DNA of 11,680 nt, from contig JAAZMU010000092.1 in the NCBI GenBank assembly GCA_012798645.1, positions 1-11,680 on the forward strand, given 5' to 3'. Of the stretch, positions 1-6,960 are shown piece by piece (the stretch's first letter is position 1; every line of letters begins with the position of its first letter). Below the pieces are notes generated by a model. The model saw nothing but the letters and a program-made list of their open reading frames with translations. It had not been told where the DNA came from and did not search any database. A program made the position numbers and the translations under genes. Source of the DNA: Patescibacteria group bacterium. GTDB lineage: Bacteria > Patescibacteriota > Minisyncoccia > Minisyncoccales > Minisyncoccaceae.

Positions 1-246
1 AAGATTTTAAAGGTGTCTTATCTTTTATCTGCACCAGTTGTTTTAGGAGCATCTATTTATCTTTATTTGAAAAATCCAGATATTGTTATGCAAGGAGGTT
101 GGATTGCTTTGATTTTCTCTTTTATATTTGGTTTTATTTCCCTTAAGTCTTTATTAAAGTTATCTCAGAGAATAGATTTTTCTAAATTTACTTTGATATT
201 TGGTATAATATGTATTTTAGGAGCATTACTTGAATTTTTAATATGA
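1..246 (+). CDS. uppP: Undecaprenyl-diphosphatase (UppP/BacA), C-terminal part
   Basis: The frame is open from base 1, so this is the 3' end of a gene that starts before the window; the GTG at 13 is an internal Val codon, not a start. The roughly 81 visible residues form the last three membrane helices. The pattern SYLLSAPVVLGA, then a KSLLKL..RI.F element, then a final hydrophobic helix matches the end of E. coli UppP (SFLLAVPMMMGA ... KTFLQLIKRISF). UppP dephosphorylates undecaprenyl pyrophosphate at the membrane and recycles the lipid carrier for peptidoglycan synthesis. Its catalytic Glu/Arg motifs lie upstream of the window and cannot be checked. The TGA stop overlaps the next gene's ATG (ATGA, 243-246), so translation of the two is probably coupled. 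Identity rests on recalled similarity over a short stretch. Confidence 0.8.
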   Translation, partial: KILKVSYLLSAPVVLGASIYLYLKNPDIVMQGGWIALIFSFIFGFISLKSLLKLSQRIDFSKFTLIFGIICILGALLEFLI

Positions 247-3200
247 ATAGTTTAAATAAAGAACAAAAACAAGCAGTTTTTCATGATAAGGGGCCTCTTT
301 TAATAGTGGCAGGAGCAGGAACTGGAAAAACTACTGTACTCACAAAAAGGATTGCTCATCTTATGCAAAAAGGGGTGAGTGCTAATGAAATACTTGCTTT
401 GACTTTCACAGAAAAAGCTGCTGAAGAGATGCAAACTAGGGTAGAGAGTTTTTTAGATTTTGGCTATTATGATTTTTGGATTTCAACTTTCCATTCTTTT
501 TGTGATAGGATTTTGAAAATTCATGGATTAGAGATTGGAATACCCACAAATTATAAACTTTTGGATGAAACTGCTGCTTGGATTTTAATTAAGAGAAATT
601 TTAATGAATTTAACTTTTTAAAGGAATATAAGCCACTTGGAAATCCTACTAAGTTTATTCATGCATTGGTTCGTCATTTTGAGGATTGTAAAAATGAAGG
701 TATTTATCCCGAAGATTATTTGATTTATGCTGATTCTCTTAAAAAAGATTTAGTTATAAATGATGATTTGGAATATGTGCAAGTAAATGAAGTAGCTGAA
801 GCTTATCATACTTATCAAAAATTACTTTTAAATAATAATAGTTTGGATTTTGGTGATTTAATAAATTATGTACTTAAGCTTTTTAAAAAACATAAAAAAG
901 TTTTAGAAAAATATCAAAAGCAATTTCAATATGTTTTAATAGATGAATTTCAGGATACTAATTTTGTACAATATGAACTTGTTAAGAAAATAGCTGAGCC
1001 AAAAAATAATATTACAGTTGTGGGAGACGATGATCAATGTTTGGATGAAAATACTTTGATTGAAAAAATAGAGGGAAAAACAAAAATTAAAAATATTAAA
1101 AAAGGAGATAAGGTGCTAGCGGGTGTTGGCGAAGGACGTATTGGTGTAGCCAAAGTTTTAGATGTTTCTTTTAATAAAAAGGAGGTTGATTTATTAAACA
1201 TCAAGACCAAGAAAGGCAAAGAGATTCTTTTAACAGACAATCATAAAATGTTTTGTTTGGGTGAGAATTATGAAAAAACATATATTACAATGTTTTCAAA
1301 GGCAGAAAATGGTTTGCATACTTTAAGTTCTGACAAGGATGTTTCAAGTTCTAGTTTAAGAGAATTAATTAAACTTTCAAAAGAATATACTGATGAAAAG
1401 GTGGGGGTTAGATTTAAGGCAGGTTTAAATGATTATGCTATTATGGTGCCAGCTAGAGAGTTAAAAGTTAAAGATAAAATTCCAATTAAATGGGGGAATA
1501 AGATTATATATGATCAAATTATTGAGATTAGAAAGAATAAAAAAGTGGCTAAAATCTATGATCTAGAAATTGAAAAAGCACATAATTTTTTAGCAAATGA
1601 TATATTGGTTCATAATTCAATTTTTTCTTTTCAGGGAGCGTCATTTAATAATGTCTTGAGGTTTAAAAGCGACTATCCAAAATCAAAAGAAATTATACTT
1701 ACAGAGAATTATAGATCTACGCAAGAAATATTGGATTTAGCCTATAATTTTATTCAATTGAATAATCCAAACAGACTAGAATTTCAACTAAAGGAAGATT
1801 TAGAGAAAATAGATAAAAGATTAAAAAGCAATTCAAAGGAAAAAGGTTTGCTTGAGCTTTTGTCATTTGAAACAGCAGATGATGAAGTAATGGGGGTGAT
1901 TGATAAGATTTGGGAGCTTAAAGAAATAGATAATAGCGCAAAGTTTTCTGATTTTTGTGTATTAGTAAGAACAAATGAAACAGCAGATCAGTTTGTCAGA
2001 GGTTTTGAAAGAGCTAATATGCCCTGTCACTTTTTAGCTTCTAAAGGACTTTATTCGCATCCGATTATCATAGATATTATTGCATATTTTAGAGTGGTTT
2101 TAGATTTTTATGATTCGCCTAATCTTTACAGGGTTTTAAGGTCTCTACCTTTTGATTTTTCACCAGAAGAGGTTGCTAAGATAGGGTGGTTTGCTCAAAG
2201 AAAAACTATTCCTTTGTTTGAGGCTATTCAAAAACAAGAACTTTTAAACGAATTGTCTAAAGAGACTGGAGAAAGATTAAAGGAATTAATAGTGATTTTA
2301 AAAAATCATTTTGAATTATCAAAGGAGAAAAATATAAGTGAAGTTTTTGTACGAATGATAAATGACCTTCATTATGCGAAATGTTTAAAACAAGCAACAG
2401 AAGAAAATTTAAGAGTCTGGGAGATTATTTATCAATTTTTTCAGAAAACTAAAAGTTTTGAAAATAGCAATCATGATGGAAAGTTAATTGCTTTTATGGA
2501 TCAAATACAAATGGAATTAGATGCAGGAGAGGAAGGAAGTTTAGATAACCAGGTAGGGAGTGAGAGCGACTCGGTTAAGATTATGACAATTCATTCTGCA
2601 AAAGGGCTTGAATTTAAATATGTTTTTGTGGTCAGTCTTGTTCATAGAAGATTTCCAAGTGATAGAAAACATTCTCAAATAAAGATACCAGAGGAGCTTG
2701 TAAAGGAGATTATAGGGGAAGGTGATTTTCATTTAGAAGAAGAACGAAGACTTTTTTATGTTGCTTTAACAAGAGCTAAAAAGGGGTTATTTTTAACTTG
2801 GGCTTCTGATTATGGGGGGAAACAACTTAAAAAGCCTTCAAGGTTTTTAATAGAGGCAGGACTTATTAAGGAAGAAGATGCTTTAAAGCAAAAATTAAAA
2901 AGAGAAGGATTTTCTTTTCAGAAGAATTTTAATAATTTTAAAAAAGAATCAAATGAAATATTAGATATTAGTTATGGGGATTTTTTGCCTTTGCATTTTT
3001 CCTTTTCTCAATTGGCAGCTTTTCAAAAATGTCCTTTGCAGTATAAGTTTGAATATATTTTGAAAATTCCTACAAAAGGAAAACCTAATTTTTCATTCGG
3101 AAAAACAATACATAATACGCTTTATAGGTTTGTAAATTTAAATGCTCAAATATTTCAAAAAGAGCAAAAAAACTTGTTTGGTAAATTGGATATAGAAAGA

Positions 3201-3776
3201 GAAAAAGTTAATTTAGGGATAAATGATTTATTGAGTATTTATAATGAGGAATGGATTGATGCGTGGTTTGACAATGAAGAGCATAAAAAAGAGTATAAGA
3301 AAAAAGGAAAAGAAATTTTAAAGAGTTTTTATAAAGATTTTCTTAAAAAAGGCTTTTGTGTTTTGTATATGGAAAATGAACCTGCGCTTGAAAAAGATTT
3401 TAGTATTAATTTAAATGGGAATAAGTTTGTTGGGTCAATTGATAGGATTGATAAAATTAAAGATGAGATTGAGATAATAGATTATAAAACAGGGAATGTT
3501 AAAAAGAGTTTGTCTGCGGATGATAAATTTCAGTTAGAAATTTATAATTTAGTTGCGAATAAATTATTTAATATAACGCCAAGTAAATTAACCTTCTATT
3601 ATTTAGAAGAGGGGAAACACTCTTCGTTTGAACCAAAAGTAAAGTCGCTTAAAAAAACAGAAGAAAAAATATTAAATATAATAAAGAGGATAAAAAGAAG
3701 TAAATTTAAACCAACAGCTGGTTGGCAATGTCAATTTTGCGATTATAAAGATATTTGTCCTCATAGAAAATTTTGA
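243..3776 (+). CDS. UvrD/AddA-type superfamily 1 helicase with C-terminal Fe-S PD-(D/E)XK nuclease, interrupted by a mini-intein
   Basis: The precursor is 1177 aa; removing the intein (residues 266-458) leaves a 984-aa ATP-dependent DNA helicase-nuclease for unwinding and repair. Helicase motifs occur in order: Q motif (4-12), Walker A GAGTGKTT (24-31), motif Ia (LTFTEKAAEEM), Walker B DEFQD (234-238), motif III GDDDQ/SIFSFQG split by the intein, motif IV LTENYRST (486-493), motif V IHSAKGLEF (about 780), motif VI YVALTRAKK (about 832). The C-terminal nuclease shows GKTIH (H957), D1067 in GSIDR, D1080-Y-K1082 and QLEIY (Q1097). Four cysteines (C930, C1163, C1166, C1172) match the AddB/Cas4-type iron-sulfur staple. 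The architecture resembles AddA-like or single-chain RecB-family enzymes; the precise subfamily is inference. The start is the ATG overlapping the previous stop; there is no Shine-Dalgarno. gpsA follows after 3 nt. Confidence 0.95.
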   Translation: MNSLNKEQKQAVFHDKGPLLIVAGAGTGKTTVLTKRIAHLMQKGVSANEILALTFTEKAAEEMQTRVESFLDFGYYDFWISTFHSFCDRILKIHGLEIGIPTNYKLLDETAAWILIKRNFNEFNFLKEYKPLGNPTKFIHALVRHFEDCKNEGIYPEDYLIYADSLKKDLVINDDLEYVQVNEVAEAYHTYQKLLLNNNSLDFGDLINYVLKLFKKHKKVLEKYQKQFQYVLIDEFQDTNFVQYELVKKIAEPKNNITVVGDDDQCLDENTLIEKIEGKTKIKNIKKGDKVLAGVGEGRIGVAKVLDVSFNKKEVDLLNIKTKKGKEILLTDNHKMFCLGENYEKTYITMFSKAENGLHTLSSDKDVSSSSLRELIKLSKEYTDEKVGVRFKAGLNDYAIMVPARELKVKDKIPIKWGNKIIYDQIIEIRKNKKVAKIYDLEIEKAHNFLANDILVHNSIFSFQGASFNNVLRFKSDYPKSKEIILTENYRSTQEILDLAYNFIQLNNPNRLEFQLKEDLEKIDKRLKSNSKEKGLLELLSFETADDEVMGVIDKIWELKEIDNSAKFSDFCVLVRTNETADQFVRGFERANMPCHFLASKGLYSHPIIIDIIAYFRVVLDFYDSPNLYRVLRSLPFDFSPEEVAKIGWFAQRKTIPLFEAIQKQELLNELSKETGERLKELIVILKNHFELSKEKNISEVFVRMINDLHYAKCLKQATEENLRVWEIIYQFFQKTKSFENSNHDGKLIAFMDQIQMELDAGEEGSLDNQVGSESDSVKIMTIHSAKGLEFKYVFVVSLVHRRFPSDRKHSQIKIPEELVKEIIGEGDFHLEEERRLFYVALTRAKKGLFLTWASDYGGKQLKKPSRFLIEAGLIKEEDALKQKLKREGFSFQKNFNNFKKESNEILDISYGDFLPLHFSFSQLAAFQKCPLQYKFEYILKIPTKGKPNFSFGKTIHNTLYRFVNLNAQIFQKEQKNLFGKLDIEREKVNLGINDLLSIYNEEWIDAWFDNEEHKKEYKKKGKEILKSFYKDFLKKGFCVLYMENEPALEKDFSINLNGNKFVGSIDRIDKIKDEIEIIDYKTGNVKKSLSADDKFQLEIYNLVANKLFNITPSKLTFYYLEEGKHSSFEPKVKSLKKTEEKILNIIKRIKRSKFKPTAGWQCQFCDYKDICPHRKF
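1038..1616 (+). mobile_element. Mini-intein (193 aa) in helicase motif III
   Basis: An in-frame insertion splits the conserved helicase element VVGDDDQ from SIFSFQG. The inserted protein begins with Cys (C266) followed by LDENTLI and a K-K-G-D-K-V block, the usual intein block A. Block B is LTDNHKMF with the T-x-x-H pair (T331, H334). Block F is YDLEIEKAHNF (D440, H447). It ends ILVHN with the penultimate His and C-terminal Asn (N458), followed by Ser as the +1 extein nucleophile (S459). All residues needed for class 1 protein splicing are present, so it is probably active. No LAGLIDADG, HNH or GIY-YIG homing motif is visible in the roughly 80 residues between blocks B and F, so it is a mini-intein. 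Some codons inside it (GCC, GGC, CGT) are less AT-biased than the flanks, which is weak evidence of separate origin. Confidence 0.94.
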
Positions 3777-3779
3777 AAT

Positions 3780-4766
3780 ATGAAAAAAGTTACAATTCTA
3801 GGTGATGGTGCATGGGCAACCACACTTGCTATATTATTAAATAGAAATGGGCATAAAGTTACAATGTGGAGTGTTTTTCCAGAATATTTAGATGAATTAA
3901 ATATTAAAAGAGAGAATAAGAAATATCTTCCTGGCTTTTTAATTCCGAAAGAAATATCTTTTGTAAAAGATGTTAACAAAGCAGTTTCAGAAAGTGATAT
4001 TATTATTAATGCAATACCTTCGAAGTTTTATAGAAGTGTTTTAAAAAAAATAGATTGTGTTGTTTTGGATAAAATATTCGTGAGTGTTTCAAAAGGAATT
4101 GAGCAGAAAAGCTTAAAAAGAATGTCCGAGATTATAGAGGAAGAGCTTGGAAAAGTTAAGACTTGCGTTTTATCTGGTCCTACAATTGCAATTGAAGTTG
4201 CTAAAGAAATGCCAGCGGCTGCTATATCTGCGTCATTTGATTTTGAAGTTGCAAAGCAAATTCAGGAACTATTTTTTAATGAAAATTTTAGAGTATATAC
4301 AAGTAGAGACCCTTTAGGAGTTGAGCTTTGCGGAGCACTTAAAAATATAATTGCCATTGCTTCTGGTGTATCTGATGGACTTGGCTTTGGAGCCAATACA
4401 AAGGCTGCTATTTTAACAAGAGGAGTGGTAGAAATTACAAGATTAGGGCAAGTTATGGGGGTTAAAAAAGAAACTTTCTTTGGAATAGCTGGAATTGGTG
4501 ATTTAATTACAACCAGCATAAGCCCTGATAGTAGGAATAGGACATTTGGAGAAAGAATAGGAAGAGGAGAAAGCATAGAAGATATTATTAGCTCTACAAA
4601 CAGTGTTATTGAGGGGTTAACAACAACAGAGGCTGTTTATAATTTAAGCAAAGAATATAATATAGAAATGCCTATTACAAAACAAGTCTATATGATTTTG
4701 TATCGTAAGAAAGATCTTAAAAAAGCATTAAAAGCTTTGATGCTAAGAGAAAAAAAAGAAGAATAG
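3780..4766 (+). CDS. gpsA: NAD(P)-dependent glycerol-3-phosphate dehydrogenase
   Basis: A 328-aa protein, normal length for GpsA, which reduces dihydroxyacetone phosphate to sn-glycerol-3-phosphate for phospholipid headgroups in the cytosol. The N-terminal Rossmann fold starts GDGAWATTLA (8-17); the family consensus is GAGxWGTALA, so this copy has Asp9 and an Ala13 in place of the last glycine. Further hallmarks are SKGIE (104-108), LSGPTIAIEVA (131-141), CGALKNIIAIASG with the catalytic Lys188, GVVEITRLG, GIAGIGDLITTSIS with D241, and SRNRTFG (251-257). It starts 3 nt after the helicase stop without a Shine-Dalgarno, so it is very likely co-transcribed with uppP and the helicase. The mix of a repair enzyme with two envelope-lipid genes suggests simple gene packing, not one pathway. 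Confidence 0.95.
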   Translation: MKKVTILGDGAWATTLAILLNRNGHKVTMWSVFPEYLDELNIKRENKKYLPGFLIPKEISFVKDVNKAVSESDIIINAIPSKFYRSVLKKIDCVVLDKIFVSVSKGIEQKSLKRMSEIIEEELGKVKTCVLSGPTIAIEVAKEMPAAAISASFDFEVAKQIQELFFNENFRVYTSRDPLGVELCGALKNIIAIASGVSDGLGFGANTKAAILTRGVVEITRLGQVMGVKKETFFGIAGIGDLITTSISPDSRNRTFGERIGRGESIEDIISSTNSVIEGLTTTEAVYNLSKEYNIEMPITKQVYMILYRKKDLKKALKALMLREKKEE

Positions 4767-4797
4767 ACAACATCTAATAATTTTGTTATAAGTTAAG

Positions 4798-4803
4798 TAT
4801 AAT
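4798..4803 (+). promoter_or_regulatory. Possible -10 element upstream of ppa
   Basis: A perfect TATAAT lies 18 nt before the ppa ATG, in the 55-nt gap after gpsA. No good -35 is found at 16-18 nt upstream, and there is no TG extension. If it is real, the leader would be only about 11 nt. It marks the likely start of the ppa-fdx-suf-mnmA transcript, but the sequence is so AT-rich that a chance match is possible. Confidence 0.35.
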
Positions 4804-4821
4804 AATTAAGCTAAATATATT

Positions 4822-5310
4822 ATGGAAATCAAAATATTTATAGAAATACCAAAAGGAAGTCGACAGAAATATGAGTTAAATGAAGAAACAGGACAAATAG
4901 AATTAGATAGAACTATTTATGGTCCTGTTTATTTTCCCTTTGAATATGGATATATTAAAAATACTTTAGCTGATGATGGAGACCCTTTAGATGCATTGAT
5001 TTTAACAAACGAAGCAACATTTCCAGGGTGCACTGTTTTAGCAAGAATAATTGGTATGCTTGTAATGGAAGATGAAAGTGGTATTGATAATAAAATATTA
5101 GCTGTTCCTGTTTCAAAAATAAATCCTGCGTATTCTCATATTAATGATATATCTGATTTAACTGATTATGAGAAGAATTTAATTAAGGAATTTTTTGAAG
5201 TTTATAAAAGAATGGAACCTAATAAATGGGTAAAAGTTGAAGGGTTTGCAGATAAGGAGAGGGCAATAAAAGAAGTAGAAAAAACAAAAAATAATTATGA
5301 AAAAATATAA
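4822..5310 (+). CDS. ppa: Inorganic pyrophosphatase, family I
   Basis: A soluble cytoplasmic enzyme of 162 aa (E. coli Ppa is 176) that hydrolyses pyrophosphate to two phosphates, pulling biosynthetic reactions forward. The family signature DDGDPLD is at 51-57, giving metal-binding D52, D54 and D57. FIEIPKGSRQKYE near the N terminus, GPVYFPFEYGYI (34-45), MEDESGIDNKILAVP with its two further metal-binding aspartates, and KWVKVEGF near the C terminus all match the family, so the active site looks complete. It is the first gene after the 55-nt gap and has no Shine-Dalgarno. Its last 14 nt overlap the ferredoxin gene. A link to the Fe-S genes is positional only; MnmA downstream does release pyrophosphate when it adenylates tRNA. 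Confidence 0.96.
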   Translation: MEIKIFIEIPKGSRQKYELNEETGQIELDRTIYGPVYFPFEYGYIKNTLADDGDPLDALILTNEATFPGCTVLARIIGMLVMEDESGIDNKILAVPVSKINPAYSHINDISDLTDYEKNLIKEFFEVYKRMEPNKWVKVEGFADKERAIKEVEKTKNNYEKI

Positions 5311-5491
5311 AATAGACAAAGAAAATTGTTTGGGTTGTGGTGGCTGTACTATTATATGTCCAGAAGGGATTGTTTTAGGAGAAGACGGCAAGGCTCAAAT
5401 AACTAATCAAGAAGAACTTGAGAGGGCAGGAGGGGAAAGTGTTTGTCCTTATGGGGCAATTGTGTTAGATGAAAAACTTTCTTCAGATTAA
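5297..5491 (+). CDS. Single-cluster [4Fe-4S] ferredoxin
   Basis: A 64-aa ferredoxin and small electron carrier. It has CxxCxxCxxxCP (C11, C14, C17, C21) and one distal Cys-Pro (C50-P51). The second CxxCxxC half of 8Fe ferredoxins is missing, so one [4Fe-4S] cluster held by C11, C14, C17 and C50 is expected, with C21 spare. This is the layout of Desulfovibrio or Thermotoga monocluster ferredoxins. The ATG lies inside the end of ppa (14-nt overlap), and its own end overlaps sufC by 23 nt, so it is embedded in the operon. Position directly before sufC suggests it supplies electrons for cluster assembly, or is a major client of it; that is inference. Confidence 0.92.
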   Translation: MKKYKIDKENCLGCGGCTIICPEGIVLGEDGKAQITNQEELERAGGESVCPYGAIVLDEKLSSD

Positions 5492-6182
5492 AAATTTAGA
5501 AGTAGAACTTGAAGGAAAAAAAGTCTTAAATGGGCTTGATTTTGAAATAGGAAAAGGTGAGATTGTGGCGCTTTTAGGTCCAAATGGGAGCGGAAAAAGC
5601 ACACTTGCAAAAGTAATTGCAGGAGACCTAAAATTCAAGATAAAAGCAGGAGATATTTTGTTTAATAAAAAGGATATTTCAAGATTACCTCCTGAAAAAA
5701 GAGTTAAAAAAGGGATAGCTTTAGCGTTCCAGGATCCACCTGAAATACAGGGGCTTAAAATGGATTTTTTTTTGAATAGTATGTCCCAGTTAGACGATTG
5801 CTTTAAGGAGGAGAAATTACTTAAAAGAGATGTTAATAAGGGATTTTCTGGTGGGGAAAAAAAGATTTCAGAATTAATGCAATTAACTTGCCTTGATTTA
5901 AAGCTTGTAATATTAGATGAAATTGATTCAGGTTTGGATATTAAAAGAGTGGAACAGGTGGCAAAGATTATCAATAGATATTTTATTCAAAAAGGAGTGG
6001 CTGTTTTAATAATAACACATCATGGTGATATTTTAGATTTATTAAAGCCTAATAAAACTAATATTATAATCAATGGAAGAATTGTAGGAAAGGATGAGGA
6101 TTATAAAAATGTCCTAAGAACAATCAAAAAATACGGATATGAAAAATGTAAAAAATGTACCAAATTTTTATCAGAGGAATAA
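5469..6182 (+). CDS. sufC: Fe-S cluster assembly ATPase SufC
   Basis: A 237-aa cytosolic ABC-type ATPase that pairs with SufB/SufD-type proteins and drives the conformational change needed for Fe-S cluster assembly. It shows Walker A GPNGSGKST (37-45), Q-loop FQDPPEI (Q88), the SufC-specific signature FSGGEKKISELMQL (126-139), Walker B LVILDEIDSGLDI (146-158, E151) and switch His in ITHHGD (H184). The region between Q-loop and signature is short, and the protein is slightly smaller than E. coli SufC (248 aa). Its extreme C terminus carries an uncommon CxxC (C227, C230), in the stretch overlapping the next gene by 44 nt. It overlaps the ferredoxin gene by 23 nt and lacks a clear Shine-Dalgarno. 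Confidence 0.95.
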   Translation: MKNFLQIKNLEVELEGKKVLNGLDFEIGKGEIVALLGPNGSGKSTLAKVIAGDLKFKIKAGDILFNKKDISRLPPEKRVKKGIALAFQDPPEIQGLKMDFFLNSMSQLDDCFKEEKLLKRDVNKGFSGGEKKISELMQLTCLDLKLVILDEIDSGLDIKRVEQVAKIINRYFIQKGVAVLIITHHGDILDLLKPNKTNIIINGRIVGKDEDYKNVLRTIKKYGYEKCKKCTKFLSEE

Positions 6183-6960
6183 TAAGGCAGAGATAAACTC
6201 TTTTAATGGTATTATAGTTTTACCAAGTGTTGTTGCATGGGAAAACTACGAATGGACGCATAATTATTTTGTTAAAAAGCCTGAGCAAGGATTTTTTTTA
6301 TGGGTTAAGGAGTCAATATTTAGTCAAATAAATACTCTAGTTGAAATTGATTCTAAAAATGTTTTTCAAAAAATGAATAATTTAATTGTTATTGAAAAAG
6401 GAATTAAAGCTAAATTATTTTCTACTTGTAAATCTTTGAAAGAGGTTAAGGGGAAACATTTTGCAAAGGCTAAAATTATAATTAAGAAAAATAGTTTTTT
6501 AGAATTTTTACAATATAGTTCTTGGCAAAAAGGAGATGAGTTTAAATCAGAGTATGAGTTTTTCTTAGAAGAAAAAGCATATCTTAAGGCAAACATTTCT
6601 AATAAGAATAAGGGAGCTAAAATAGTCACAAAAGAGAATGTTTATTTAGGAAAAAGAAAGGCAAGCGCTGATGTACGTATTAAAATGGTTGCTGAAAAAG
6701 GAGGAACTTTTTTTTCAGAAAGTTATATTCATGGAGAAAGCAATACAAAAGGACATTTGGAATGTTCAGGGTTAATTTCTGGTAAGGATTCTAAAATAAC
6801 TTCAATCCCTGGGTTAATGTGTAATTCAGATAAGGCTGAATTAACACACGAGGCTTTTGTGGGGAAAATTTCTGAAGAAAAGTTAATGTATTTAAGGATG
6901 AGAGGGCTTTCCTTGAGAAAAGCAGAAGAAATAATAATAAATAGTTTTTTAAGTTTATGA
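6139..6960 (+). CDS. Short SufB/SufD-family Fe-S scaffold protein
   Basis: A 273-aa protein, much shorter than classical SufB (about 490 aa) or SufD (about 420 aa) but near the size of the archaeal and minimal SufB-like proteins that work with SufC alone. The C terminus carries the family hallmark: GHLECSGLISGKDSKI (C209 lines up with the functional SufB Cys), then ELTHEAFVGKISEEKLMYLRMRGLS with H237 and E246/E247, as in SufB HEATTSKI.E.Q.FY...RG. Only three cysteines exist (C97, C209, C228). The middle is a beta-rich region as expected for the beta-helix core. The start ATG lies 44 nt inside sufC; the frame has a stop at 6115-6117 and no other ATG before residue 79, which fixes the start. 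It probably serves as both SufB and SufD, as a homodimer with SufC. The end overlaps mnmA by ATGA. Confidence 0.88.
   Translation: MKNVKNVPNFYQRNNKAEINSFNGIIVLPSVVAWENYEWTHNYFVKKPEQGFFLWVKESIFSQINTLVEIDSKNVFQKMNNLIVIEKGIKAKLFSTCKSLKEVKGKHFAKAKIIIKKNSFLEFLQYSSWQKGDEFKSEYEFFLEEKAYLKANISNKNKGAKIVTKENVYLGKRKASADVRIKMVAEKGGTFFSESYIHGESNTKGHLECSGLISGKDSKITSIPGLMCNSDKAELTHEAFVGKISEEKLMYLRMRGLSLRKAEEIIINSFLSL

Noticed and set aside
1034..1240. Antisense open frame opposite the intein N-terminal part
   Set aside because: No ribosome binding site, no recognisable protein pattern, and it lies wholly within a clearly coding frame on the other strand.
243..3776. Frameshift, fusion or assembly error as explanation of the long helicase
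   Set aside because: The extra segment is bounded exactly by intein splice-site residues and flanked by contiguous helicase motif III.
4262..4576. 104-codon antisense frame opposite gpsA
   Set aside because: It mirrors the conserved GpsA catalytic region; no independent evidence of coding.
4783..4803. TTGTTA plus TATAAT as a complete ppa promoter
   Set aside because: The spacer is only 9 nt, far below the 15-19 nt range; only the -10 is kept as a low-confidence element.
5765..5773. Run of nine T in sufC as a phase-variation or slippage site
   Set aside because: Poly-T and poly-A runs are frequent in this AT-rich sequence and the frame is intact across it; nothing else supports programmed slippage.
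5483..5974. 163-codon antisense frame opposite sufC
   Set aside because: Long but Ser/Pro/Phe-rich in the way of a shadow frame of a Lys/Glu-rich gene; no start signals. sufC has every ABC motif.
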